A DNA stretch of 64,000 bases from Haematospirillum sp. H4485 (GTDB taxonomy: Bacteria; Pseudomonadota; Alphaproteobacteria; Rhodospirillales; Rhodospirillaceae): NCBI RefSeq assembly GCF_012102745.1, contig NZ_JAAVSY010000007.1, positions 1-64,000 of the forward strand, read 5' to 3'. The translations under genes were made by a program, and so were the position numbers. The notes beneath the pieces were generated by a model, which searched no databases, was not told where the DNA came from, and saw nothing but the letters and a program-made list of their open reading frames with translations. Shown one piece after another: positions 8,057-16,576 of this stretch. Positions within the stretch are counted from its first letter, which is position 1. The number at the start of each line of letters is the position of its first letter.

Positions 8057-9406
8057 ATGGTTTTCGGTTTGCTGCGTTGGCTGGTCACGGTTGCGATTTT
8101 TGTTGCCTTGGCCGTCTGGTTGGCCCGGAATCCAGGAATGGTTTCCGTGCAGTGGCTGGGGTGGCGGGCAGATACCAACGTCCCTTTTCTTCTGATCCTG
8201 TTGGTCCTATCCGTGGGGCTTGTCTTCTGGCTTTACGGTATGTTTCGCCGGATTGTATCGCTGCCGTCAACGGTTGGTAGCTGGATGGAGCGTCGCCGTC
8301 TGAGAGAGGGGGTAGCCGCTCTTGGCTATGGCTATGCTGCGGCCTTGGCTGGTGATGCTGTTGGTTTGCGTCGTGCGGTTCGTACTGCCCGTCGTGATTT
8401 GGGCAGTGATTCTGCGGTGCTTTTTCTTTCAGCGCAGTCGGCCGAGATTGCGGGGGATCATGCGGCAGCTGCCAACATTCTGGCAGGTCTTCTCGATGTC
8501 CCCGAGGTACGCCCTGCTGCCTTGAAATCCTTGGCAAGAATGGCCGGGCGTTCCGGGCACCATGCGGAACAGAAGCGCCTGGCCCAAGAGGCTTTTGACC
8601 TTAATCCGCGTCTGGACTGGGCAGCTTCCATGTTGTTGGAGTGCCAGGTTCGGGACCACGACTGGGAGGGAGCCCTGTCTACGGCAGAGCTTGGACAGAA
8701 ACTTGGTGTTCTGGAGTGGAGGCAGAGCGTCAGTGCTGTGTCTGCTTTCCGGACGGCATATGCTGAAATCCTGTTGGAACGCGGTGATACCAGCGCCGCA
8801 CGACGGAATGCCCGAAAGGCCATGCGTCAGGACCGTCATTTCCTGCCAGCTGTCCTGACACTTGTGCGTGTCTTGGGGAGGGAAGGAGCCCCAGCCAAGG
8901 CTATGTCCCTGATCCGTGATGTCTGGCCGGATATGGCACATCCTGCTCTTGCCACCGCTTTTCTGGAGTTATGCGCGCGTGAGCCGGAGTTGCAGCGCGT
9001 GGCCCGGGTCAAGACATTGACCGACAGGGCTCCTTCACATCCGGAAAGCGCTTTCCTTCTGGCTACGGTTTCCCTGGAAGCCAAGCTGTGGGGGCAAGCG
9101 CGGTCGGCTTTGGAGGGATTGTATCGCAACGGACTTGAAGATCCGCGCCTTGCATCTTTGATGGCTTTGATCGAAGAGGATGAAAAGAAAGACTCTGCCA
9201 GGGCGGCCCTTTGGCTCCGGCGTGCTGCCCAATGGTCCCTTGGCCGTTCCCCTGATCCGACTCCTGTCTCAGCCCGGGCTTGGCTTTATTCCGTGTTTCT
9301 GACTTCAGCCCCTGCCTCACTGTCTGCCCTGCCTGCTCCGCATCCGGAAACAGGGGATGAGGCAGACAGAAAAACCCCGGCACCCGGAGATATCTCACTG
9401 CCCTGA
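8057..9406 (+). CDS. hemY: HemY-type haem-biosynthesis membrane TPR protein
   Basis: This 449-residue protein starts MVFGLLRWLVTVAIFVALAV and has two N-terminal membrane helices (about 5-25 and 40-62) around the conserved SVQWLGWRADT. The 'HemY N-terminal' block (PSTVGSWMERRRLREGVAALGYGYAAALAGD) follows, then helical TPR-like repeats. Its biochemical role in proteobacteria is unsettled; it consistently lies next to hemC/hemD. This is not the protoporphyrinogen oxidase called HemY in Bacillus. ATG 8057 lies five bases after the preceding stop and behind GGAGG (8045-8049), so the two genes are probably translationally linked. Its last 11 codons encode, on the other strand, the hairpin that appears to end the glycine cleavage operon. 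Confidence 0.88.
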   Translation: MVFGLLRWLVTVAIFVALAVWLARNPGMVSVQWLGWRADTNVPFLLILLVLSVGLVFWLYGMFRRIVSLPSTVGSWMERRRLREGVAALGYGYAAALAGDAVGLRRAVRTARRDLGSDSAVLFLSAQSAEIAGDHAAAANILAGLLDVPEVRPAALKSLARMAGRSGHHAEQKRLAQEAFDLNPRLDWAASMLLECQVRDHDWEGALSTAELGQKLGVLEWRQSVSAVSAFRTAYAEILLERGDTSAARRNARKAMRQDRHFLPAVLTLVRVLGREGAPAKAMSLIRDVWPDMAHPALATAFLELCAREPELQRVARVKTLTDRAPSHPESAFLLATVSLEAKLWGQARSALEGLYRNGLEDPRLASLMALIEEDEKKDSARAALWLRRAAQWSLGRSPDPTPVSARAWLYSVFLTSAPASLSALPAPHPETGDEADRKTPAPGDISLP

Positions 9407-9429
9407 GATGTCTCGACGGGTAACCGGGG
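9366..9429 (-). terminator. Rho-independent terminator for the glycine cleavage operon, inside the 3' end of hemY
   Basis: Read on the minus strand, arms 9424-9429/9375-9380 (6 bp), 9417-9420/9383-9386 (4 bp) and 9405-9414/9387-9396 (10 bp, one G-U) form a stem of about 20 bp with an 8-base loop. TTTTTCTGTCT follows. The T run occurs only on the minus strand, so it serves gcvPB, whose stop is 186 bases upstream. The hairpin also spans the hemY stop codon and could slow plus-strand transcription, but there is no T tract on that side. Confidence 0.75.
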
Positions 9430-9614
9430 TAAAGTGCCCTTCTCTCTGCTCTCACTCCTTTACCAGCAAAAGGCGGGCCAGATGGGGGTATGGCAGGATT
9501 CTGCCCGAGGTCCCAATTTTTCATGACCAGTCTTCGCAAAATGCAAACCAAGGTGCAAATCTGCAGCATACTTCCCGGTCGCGGGGTCTTTGGGTTTTAT
9601 CGTGTCTTGATATA

Positions 9615-11120
9615 TCAGGTTTTGTGGGGGGACCAGCGAAGAACAGGTGTACGGGCTGCACGGGTTTCATCCAGCCGCCGCCGTGGTGTGTAGACGGGTG
9701 CTTGATGAAAGCGTTCGGCCTGGCCTTGCCGGATTGCGGCAACCAGGCTGCGAACGGTTTCTATGAATGTATCCAGGGTTGCTTTGCTCTCGGTTTCTGT
9801 TGGTTCTATCAACAAGGCCCCCTGAACCACCAAAGGGAAGTATATGGTCATGGGGTGGAACCCTTCATCAATCAGGGCCTTGGCAAAATCCAGTGTGCTG
9901 ACGCCCGTATCTTTCAGGAAACGGTCATCAAACAGGACTTCGTGCATAACCGGTCCTGTGAAGGGCGCTGACAATACATCGCCCAGTTGGGCCAGAAGAT
10001 AGTTGGCGTTCAGCACGGCATCGCCGGATGCCTGTTGCAGCCCGTCCAGTCCCATGGACATCATGTAGGCCATGGCGCGTACAAACATGCCAAACTGCCC
10101 ATGGTATCCCTTGAGCCTTCCAAAGGGGCTGTTTCCGTCTGCGCGCGCTTCGTTCTCTGTTTCAATCAGGCGGAATCCTTCAGGGTATCGCTTGACGTAA
10201 GGTACCGGGGCAAAACGTGCCAGTGCCTCGGACAGGACCGTTGGACCAGATCCTGGTCCGCCGCCCCCATGTGGTGTAGAAAACGTTTTGTGCAGGTTGA
10301 TATGCATGGCATCCGCGCCAAGATCCGCAATCCGGACCCGCCCGACCAGGGCATTGAAGTTTGCCCCGTCCATGTACACAAACCCGCCGGCACGATGGAC
10401 CTCTTCAGCGATCGCCGCCATCTCACTCTCAAACAGCCCGCAGGTATTCGGGTTGGTAATCATGATGGCAGCGACATGGGGGCCCAGACGCTCCCGCACG
10501 GCCTTTACCGAAACACGCCCACTGCTTTCTGCAGGAATACTTTCCACCCGAAACCCACACAGGGTGGCTGTGGCCGGATTGGTGCCATGTGCGCTCTGTG
10601 GGACCAGAACCGTTCTGCGTGCGTCCTGCCTTTCATCCAGTGCGGCCCGGATGGCCATCATCCCGCACAGCTCCCCGTGCGCCCCTGCGGCGGGCGAAAG
10701 AGCAACAGCAGCCATTCCTGTCAGTTCTTTCAGCCAGCTCCCCAACCTGTCCATCAGGGCCAAGGCCCCTTGGGATGTTGAAACGGGTTGGAATGGATGA
10801 ATGGCAGCCAGTCCGGGAAGCCGGGCCAGTTTCTCGTTAAGCCGGGGATTGTGTTTCATAGTACACGACCCCAAGGGAAAGAAGCCCGTGTCGATCCCGA
10901 AGTTCTTCTGTGACAGCCGTGTATAGTGGCGCACGACCTGAGGCTCGGCCAATCCGGGCAGACCAATCTTTGTGGTGCGTCGCATTGATCCCAGTCTGGG
11001 GTGGTGTGCAGGGGCAGGGGGTAGGTCAACAGCGGTTCGTTCCGCGTGCTCGTACTCGAAGATCAGGCGCTCTTCTGTCTGAAGCCCTTTGTTACCGGTA
11101 AACGTAGACGGGGTGGTCAT
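9615..11120 (-). CDS. gcvPB: Glycine dehydrogenase (decarboxylating) subunit 2, P-protein beta chain
   Basis: With GcvPA this forms the PLP-dependent P-protein that decarboxylates glycine and passes the aminomethyl group to lipoyl-GcvH. The 501-residue protein carries the PLP lysine in MHINLHKTFSTPHGGGGPGSGP, and TMKHNPRLNE and HGTNPATATLCGF upstream. The length suits the split form of the enzyme, which in other bacteria is a single chain of about 950 residues. Its ATG overlaps the gcvPA stop by four bases (ATGA), so the two halves should be made in equal amounts. Confidence 0.95.
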   Translation of the reverse strand: MTTPSTFTGNKGLQTEERLIFEYEHAERTAVDLPPAPAHHPRLGSMRRTTKIGLPGLAEPQVVRHYTRLSQKNFGIDTGFFPLGSCTMKHNPRLNEKLARLPGLAAIHPFQPVSTSQGALALMDRLGSWLKELTGMAAVALSPAAGAHGELCGMMAIRAALDERQDARRTVLVPQSAHGTNPATATLCGFRVESIPAESSGRVSVKAVRERLGPHVAAIMITNPNTCGLFESEMAAIAEEVHRAGGFVYMDGANFNALVGRVRIADLGADAMHINLHKTFSTPHGGGGPGSGPTVLSEALARFAPVPYVKRYPEGFRLIETENEARADGNSPFGRLKGYHGQFGMFVRAMAYMMSMGLDGLQQASGDAVLNANYLLAQLGDVLSAPFTGPVMHEVLFDDRFLKDTGVSTLDFAKALIDEGFHPMTIYFPLVVQGALLIEPTETESKATLDTFIETVRSLVAAIRQGQAERFHQAPVYTPRRRLDETRAARTPVLRWSPHKT

Positions 11121-12463
11121 GCCAGTATGTCCCCCAGATGATGGACCAGAGTCCGTATCTCAGCATCGGTGTTGGTTTCTGTGACGGCCACCAGAAGAAT
11201 ATTCTCGACAGTCTTGTTACCGGGCCAGAAACGACTTGCCGGAATGCCGGCCAGAATATTGCGCCCGGCCAAGGCATCGACAACCGGTGCTGCCGGCTGT
11301 TTCAGCATCAGTGCAAATTCGTTGAAGAATGTTCCGGACAGAAGTGATACGCCCGGGATAGCTGCTAGGCGATCAGCCGCAGTACAGGCCAGTGCATGAT
11401 TCAGCTCCGCGAGTTCTGTAAAGCCCTTGTCGCCCAAGAGGGTCATGAAGATTGAGAAGGCTGTGGCAATCAAGCCAGAGTTTGTGCAGATATTGGAGGT
11501 CGCTTTCTCACGCCGGATGTGCTGTTCCCGCGTGGAAAGAGTCAGGACAAAGCCTCGCCGCCCTTCGCTGTCGACGGTCTCTCCGCACAGGCGTCCAGGC
11601 ATTTGACGGACAAATGCGTTCCGGGTTGCAAACAGCCCGACCCCAGGCCCCCCGAATCCGGGCGGTATGGCGAGGCTCTGCCCCTCTCCAACCACGATGT
11701 CAGCCCCCATTGCGCCGGGCGGTTTCACTATGCCCAGGCTCAGCGGTTCACAGACAGCAACCACCAAAAGAGCCCCTGCGGCATGCAGGGCATTGGCCAA
11801 GTCTGTGGTGTCATACAGGTGCCCGAAGAAACCCGGTGTCTGTACGATGATACAGGCAACATCTGCAGCGACATACTTCAGCAGATCCTCCTGATTCATT
11901 GGATCCGGGGGCAGGGTCTCGACGTCTATGGCGGTGTGTTTGAGGAAGGTGTGTGTTGTGGACGAGAAGTGCGGGTGCACCTGACCGGATATCACAACCC
12001 GCGAACGCCCGGTAATCCGTGCTGCCATGGCCGCAGCCTCGGCACAGGCGGTTGCACCGTCATACAGCGAGGCGTTGGCCACCTCCATGCCTGTGATCAT
12101 GGCCACCTGGGTCTGGAACTCGAAAAGGACCTGCAAGGTTCCCTGGGCAATTTCGGGCTGGTATGGCGTATAGGCGGTCATGAACTCGCCCCGCTGGATC
12201 AGATAATCCAGTGCGGCAGGAACGTGGTGGAAGTAGTTCCCGGCTCCCAGGAAGGCAGATCCCTTGGTACGGTCCAGATTTCGTGCTGCCAGCGCCTGGA
12301 TTTCCCGTTCTACATCCATTTCGCAGCGTGACCCGGGCAGATGACGTGGTGCATTGTCCCGTGCGGCTTGTGGGATAGACTGGAACAGATCTTCGATGGA
12401 CCCGGCCCCGATACGATCCAGCATCTGTCGCCGGTCTTCTTCTGTGAGTGGCAGGTAACGCAT
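11117..12463 (-). CDS. gcvPA: Glycine dehydrogenase (decarboxylating) subunit 1, P-protein alpha chain
   Basis: This 448-residue protein begins MRYLPLTEEDRRQMLDRIGA and contains FLGAGNYFHHVPAALDYLIQRGEF and AYTPYQPEIAQGTLQ, hallmarks of the N-terminal half of P-protein. It has the PLP-enzyme fold but lacks the lysine, which is in GcvPB. It is third of four genes in gcvT-gcvH-gcvPA-gcvPB. The gap from gcvH is 20 bases and it overlaps gcvPB by four. The split P-protein occurs in many archaea, Gram-positives and some Alphaproteobacteria. Confidence 0.95.
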   Translation of the reverse strand: MRYLPLTEEDRRQMLDRIGAGSIEDLFQSIPQAARDNAPRHLPGSRCEMDVEREIQALAARNLDRTKGSAFLGAGNYFHHVPAALDYLIQRGEFMTAYTPYQPEIAQGTLQVLFEFQTQVAMITGMEVANASLYDGATACAEAAAMAARITGRSRVVISGQVHPHFSSTTHTFLKHTAIDVETLPPDPMNQEDLLKYVAADVACIIVQTPGFFGHLYDTTDLANALHAAGALLVVAVCEPLSLGIVKPPGAMGADIVVGEGQSLAIPPGFGGPGVGLFATRNAFVRQMPGRLCGETVDSEGRRGFVLTLSTREQHIRREKATSNICTNSGLIATAFSIFMTLLGDKGFTELAELNHALACTAADRLAAIPGVSLLSGTFFNEFALMLKQPAAPVVDALAGRNILAGIPASRFWPGNKTVENILLVAVTETNTDAEIRTLVHHLGDILA

Positions 12464-12483
12464 GGCCCGCTCCTGCGTTATGG

Positions 12484-12864
12484 TCAGTCCTGGAGCGTGC
12501 CTGTAAGGGCAGCATATTCATCCCGCCTCATCAAGGAGGCGAGTTCACCCGGGTTGGACAGGGTGATGCGGAACAACCAGCCATCAGATTCGGCGGCCCT
12601 GTTGACCAGCCCCGGATCCTGCGTTAGCTGCACATTGGTCTCTGTAACGCGGCCCGAGACGGGTGTGTATACATCGGATGCAGCTTTGACGGATTCGATA
12701 ACGGCTGTTTCCTGTCCCTGCGTGACCGTATGGCCGGAGTCTGGAAGATCGACAAATACGATATCTCCCAGGCGACCCTGTGCAAAATTGGTAATGCCGA
12801 CCGTTCCCTGTTGTCCGTCGACCAGGATCCACTCATGTTCCTTGGTAAAATACACGTCAGCCAT
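12484..12864 (-). CDS. gcvH: Glycine cleavage system H protein (lipoyl carrier)
   Basis: The 126-residue protein shuttles the aminomethyl intermediate between P-, T- and L-proteins on a lipoyl arm. The N-terminus MADVYFTKEHEWI and the lipoylation site ESVKAASDVYTPVSG (lysine near residue 63) are canonical. It starts six bases after the gcvT stop. The dihydrolipoyl dehydrogenase (L-protein) is not in the window; it is usually shared with the 2-oxoacid dehydrogenases. Confidence 0.96.
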   Translation of the reverse strand: MADVYFTKEHEWILVDGQQGTVGITNFAQGRLGDIVFVDLPDSGHTVTQGQETAVIESVKAASDVYTPVSGRVTETNVQLTQDPGLVNRAAESDGWLFRITLSNPGELASLMRRDEYAALTGTLQD

Positions 12865-12870
12865 CCGTTC

Positions 12871-14007
12871 CTATCCCCGATGATAACGATGAGCGACAAA
12901 AGGCAGTTTTACAGCATGTGCCTGCACCGTACGGCCCCGGATCAGTAGATTCAGGTTGGTGCCGGGCTTGCTGAATGCGGTGTCCACGTATCCCATGGCA
13001 ATGGGACGTTCCAACGTCGGAGAGAAACTGCCGCTGGTTATCGTTCCAACCGGCGTTCCATCGGGGGCTTGTATAACGGTTCCAGCCCGTGCGGGGGCCC
13101 GTCCTTCCGGCAGGATTCCGACCCGGAGACGCGGTGGGCGATCTTGTATCTGTGACAGGATGATGTCTGCACCAGGAAACCCAGCATTGCTGCGCCGTCG
13201 TTTTCCGATGGCAAACGTCAGGTCTGCTTCGACCGGGGTTGTCTCTGGAGTGATGTCTGCCCCGTGCAGGGGAAGCCCGGCTTCAAGCCGCAGGGTATCC
13301 CGGGCCCCCAAACCCGCTATGTTGACATCCGGATGCTCAAGAAGATGGCGCATCAGGCGTTCGGCATGGGATGTCGGGGCCGAAATCTCGAATCCATCCT
13401 CCCCCGTGTAGCCAGACCGGGTTACGAAACACGGGATACCATCCAGTGTCAGTGGCCCCGCATCCATGAACACCATTGACGCTGCAGCCGGTGCAAAGTG
13501 CGACAAGACGCGCCCCGCACGAGGGCCTTGCAGCGCAAGCAGGATACGGTCAGGAAACGTGATGCTGATGTTTGGCCCTGCCAGAGATTTCAGGACTGGG
13601 AAAATGACCTGTTTGTTGCCTGCGTTGGTTACGCAAAGCCACCGGTGCTGCCCATCGCTTCCTGCCCCCATATTGGCAACCATAATATCATCCAGAATGC
13701 CTCCACGGTCATTGAGGACAAGAGTATAGCGCTGACGGCCTGGTTTCAGCTCTTTCAGTGAACCCGGGCAGACAGTTTCCAGTGTTTCGGCAATGTTGCG
13801 GCCGGACAGGACAGCCTGTCCCATGTGTGAGACATCGAACAGCGCGGCAGACCTGCGACAGTGGAGATGTTCGGCAAGGATGCCCTGTTCGTAATGCAGG
13901 GGCATCGTGTAGCCGGAAAAAGGCCCCATGCGCGCACCCAGCGAACGGTGCAGTCCATCCAGGGCAAGGTCTTGACACTGATGAAGATCAACCACGGTCT
14001 CAGACAC
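12871..14007 (-). CDS. gcvT: Aminomethyltransferase (glycine cleavage T protein)
   Basis: The T protein moves the methylene group from GcvH to tetrahydrofolate and releases ammonia. Landmarks are GARMGPFSGYTMPLHYEQG near the N-terminus, FDVSHMGQ and TRSGYTGEDGFEIS. I chose GTG 14007, which gives 378 residues, because GGAGG lies eight bases upstream; a longer GTG start at 14052 adds 15 non-conserved residues and has no ribosome site. It is first in the operon. I looked for a glycine riboswitch between 14053 and 14123 and saw none of its conserved strings. The operon may instead be read from the lipoprotein gene upstream. Confidence 0.93.
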   Translation of the reverse strand: MSETVVDLHQCQDLALDGLHRSLGARMGPFSGYTMPLHYEQGILAEHLHCRRSAALFDVSHMGQAVLSGRNIAETLETVCPGSLKELKPGRQRYTLVLNDRGGILDDIMVANMGAGSDGQHRWLCVTNAGNKQVIFPVLKSLAGPNISITFPDRILLALQGPRAGRVLSHFAPAAASMVFMDAGPLTLDGIPCFVTRSGYTGEDGFEISAPTSHAERLMRHLLEHPDVNIAGLGARDTLRLEAGLPLHGADITPETTPVEADLTFAIGKRRRSNAGFPGADIILSQIQDRPPRLRVGILPEGRAPARAGTVIQAPDGTPVGTITSGSFSPTLERPIAMGYVDTAFSKPGTNLNLLIRGRTVQAHAVKLPFVAHRYHRG

Positions 14008-14123
14008 AGTCACAGCCTCCGGGGTCAGGTTACCCGATCTTGAGGTTGGCACGATCGGATTATGCTTTCTTCATGGCTCCATACATCACTTCTTGTCGCA
14101 CACTGACGGTGTGTATTGATGGG

Positions 14124-14684
14124 TCAACGCGTCTTGGGGCGGCGATTATGGTGCAGTTCATGTGGTTCCAGCTGAAAGCCGACGTAAACCGGAGTATCTG
14201 CAGGATTACGTCCTTTCAGAGGCAGATTGATGCGTACCTCTGTATCACGAATCATCATGGTGGGTACATTGCCGTCCGGATAGCGGAACGTAACCGGGAA
14301 AACCTGTTTCCCTGCGGTATCGGGGAAAAAGGCGGGAATGGCAACAAAGTACTGGAACGTACCTGTTTCTTCAGAGGCTGCCGGTCCTTTGCTGACAGCA
14401 AACAGCACCTTCATCCGTATATCCATGCTGTCCGTTTTGGCATCGTAGCCGCAATCACCGGAGAAATCGACCAGCTCGGACTGGAATACGATATCCGTCA
14501 AATCCTGTCCCCTGTCGTTGCGGAAACGGGTCAGGCTGGCCGTATCCTTGTCAATACGGACATCAGGGCATGTCGGTGAGGACGTATCTTTTCCGAAGCA
14601 TCCCGCCAAGGCAAGAGAAAGCATGGAGAAGGTGATAGCAGTTGCTTGACGACACAGAACCAAGGCACGCGAAGGACTCATCAT
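14124..14684 (-). CDS. Putative lipoprotein of unknown function
   Basis: This 186-residue protein has a lipoprotein signal peptide: charged start, hydrophobic helix, and lipobox LALAGC with the acceptor Cys near residue 29. Gly-Lys at +2/+3 gives no inner-membrane retention Asp, so the outer membrane is likely. The mature part is beta-rich, with CPDVRIDKDTASLTRF and a C-terminal FQLEPHELHHNRR. I recall similar secreted or lipidated proteins in Rhodospirillales annotated only as hypothetical, and assign no function. It lies between pmbA and gcvT on the same strand with gaps of about 80 and 116 bases. Confidence 0.8.
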   Translation of the reverse strand: MMSPSRALVLCRQATAITFSMLSLALAGCFGKDTSSPTCPDVRIDKDTASLTRFRNDRGQDLTDIVFQSELVDFSGDCGYDAKTDSMDIRMKVLFAVSKGPAASEETGTFQYFVAIPAFFPDTAGKQVFPVTFRYPDGNVPTMMIRDTEVRINLPLKGRNPADTPVYVGFQLEPHELHHNRRPKTR

Positions 14685-14764
14685 ATCTCTCGATCAAACC
14701 AGACAGGAGTGAAGGTGTAACGTGTTTCTGTTTTCCCTGCAACGCATGGTGCCGGAACTGGATG

Positions 14765-16132
14765 TCATGATCCTGCGATCGTCATACCCTCCACGCAGAC
14801 AGATGGAGAGTCGGTTCCCTGAAGGAATTCCAGGTCATTGGCCGGAACCATGGTGCGGAACATGTCTTTCAGGTTTCCGGCAATAGTAATTTCATGGACC
14901 GGGAAGGCGATTTGTCCCTTTTCAATCCAGAACCCTGAACATCCACGGGAATAATCCCCGGTAACCATGTTGACACCCTGTCCGAACAGGTCCGTGACCA
15001 TAAGCCCTGTCCCGATCCGGGCCAGCATGGCATCAAGGCTTTCCTTGCCGGGTTCCAGCCAGACATTGGAAACCCCGGGCGACGGTGGCGCGGAAACCCC
15101 GCGTACGGCATGTCCTGTACTTTTGAGACCCAATTGCCGGGCGGATGCAAGGTCCATGGTCCAGGTGGTCAGAACCCCGTCCTCGATCAGGCGGCGTCGC
15201 ACCGTTGGCAGACCTTCGGCATCAACCGGGCGTGATCGCAGCCCCCGCGGACGGTGAGGGTCTTCAGTGATGTGTATGCCGGGCGAAAACACCATCTGGC
15301 CGAGAGAGTCTTTCAGAAACGATGTGCCACGTGCGATGGAGGCTCCATTGATGGCTCCGCACAGGCTTCCAACCAGCCCGCGGGCAACCCGTGGCTCGAA
15401 CACGACGGGCACCTTGCACGTCTTGATCTTGCGTGCCCCCAGCCTGCGTACCGTGCGTTCTCCTGCCTTGCGCCCCACGCTCTGTGGATCAACCAGATCA
15501 GACAACCAGACCGCAGAGGTCCACTCATAATCACGTTCCATACCGTCACTACCTTCTCCGGCAATGACTGATACAGACAGTGAGGAACCTGAAGTGCGGT
15601 AGCTGTGTTCGAAGCCATTGGATGCGACCAGCGTGACCGTTGATGCACCCCACGAAGCATCTGCGCCTTCGGAGTTGGTAACGCCTGATACAGAGCGCGC
15701 GGCTTCTTCTGCGGCGCGTGCCATGCCGATCAATTCGTCTGCAGAAGCTTCCCTTGGGTCAAAACTGTCCAGATCCGGAATGGTGCGGGCCAGGTCAGAT
15801 GGGTCAGCCAGTCCGGCAAAGTGATCTTCGGGGACGGTGCGCGCCATGGCCATGGCGCGTTCTACCAGTTCTGCAAGAGCTGCCTTGCTGCGATCTCCTG
15901 ATGAGACGATAGCCTGACGTTTGCCGATCAGGACCCGAAGCCCGATATCGCCGCCTTCCGCTTGTTCCAAGGTTTCCAGTTTTCCATTCCGGCAGGTTAC
16001 GGAAATGGACCGACCGTCAATCAAGAGACCGTCAGCAGCATCGGCACCTGCACGACGGGCAGACTGTACCAAGTCATCCAGGATGCCTCTGGCGTCAGGG
16101 TGGCGAACAGTCGGAATGGAAAAAGCAGTCAT
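14765..16132 (-). CDS. pmbA: TldD/PmbA-family protein PmbA (TldE)
   Basis: TldD and PmbA form a complex that processes peptides, for example microcin B17 and CcdA in E. coli. The HExxxH metal site is in TldD; PmbA is the partner subunit and lacks it, as here. The 455-residue product keeps the family strings GLRVLIGKRQAIVSS, GYSRGCSG-like DYSRGCSGFWIEKGQ and FPVHEITIAGNLKDMF. I chose ATG 16132 because the much longer upstream extension in the same frame has no homology. tldD itself is not in the window. Its 5' side faces the AT-rich gap 16133-16576. Confidence 0.9.
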   Translation of the reverse strand: MTAFSIPTVRHPDARGILDDLVQSARRAGADAADGLLIDGRSISVTCRNGKLETLEQAEGGDIGLRVLIGKRQAIVSSGDRSKAALAELVERAMAMARTVPEDHFAGLADPSDLARTIPDLDSFDPREASADELIGMARAAEEAARSVSGVTNSEGADASWGASTVTLVASNGFEHSYRTSGSSLSVSVIAGEGSDGMERDYEWTSAVWLSDLVDPQSVGRKAGERTVRRLGARKIKTCKVPVVFEPRVARGLVGSLCGAINGASIARGTSFLKDSLGQMVFSPGIHITEDPHRPRGLRSRPVDAEGLPTVRRRLIEDGVLTTWTMDLASARQLGLKSTGHAVRGVSAPPSPGVSNVWLEPGKESLDAMLARIGTGLMVTDLFGQGVNMVTGDYSRGCSGFWIEKGQIAFPVHEITIAGNLKDMFRTMVPANDLEFLQGTDSPSVCVEGMTIAGS

Positions 16133-16576
16133 GGCATGGATCCGTTTTTTTTGCGGAGGCAGGCGAGTGAGCGCCGTGTGTGCAGGGCACATGTGTAGCA
16201 GTTTTTTTTCAGCATGTATTGCTGTTGTTGAGCATGGGAAACCCTGCACAGAGAGTGTGACGCGGCCTTGTTTGTTCAGCCTTGTTTGTGGTCGGCTTGT
16301 TCCAGCTGCCCTGGTGAACGTTTTCACTTTATATAGGGGTGATATGCAGGTGTGTGTGTATGGCATGAGAAGGATGCGTAATAAACAAATAGTATATACA
16401 ATCCATATTGTATCAGCATGAGACATTCGCTGAATTCATGTGATTAAAATCATTAATAGTTATTGTAAACAGCATATTGTGATTATATGTCTATTATGTG
16501 GCAATTATGATTGGTGGTGTGGAGCCAGCCCTGATTTATCGGTAGATTCCGCCAGACAAAACACAGCCATACAAGC
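16133..16576. other. AT-rich intergenic region between pmbA and a divergent PAS gene
   Basis: No gene is visible in these 444 bases. From about 16325 to 16560 the sequence is far more AT-rich than anything else in the window, with several TATAAT-like hexamers on both strands. It separates two divergent genes, so it should hold at least two promoters. A perfect inverted repeat at 16396-16413 is listed separately. Confidence 0.7.
16396..16413. promoter_or_regulatory. Inverted repeat, possible operator
   Basis: ATACAAT and ATTGTAT form perfect 7-base arms around a 4-base spacer (CCAT) in the divergent promoter region. The symmetry suits a dimeric regulator, but AT-rich DNA gives such repeats by chance fairly often. 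No regulator gene lies next to it. Confidence 0.3.

Noticed and set aside
14008-14123. Glycine riboswitch upstream of gcvT
   Set aside because: These elements often precede gcvT, but neither the conserved GGAGAG/CTCTCA-type strings nor enough space for an aptamer is present.
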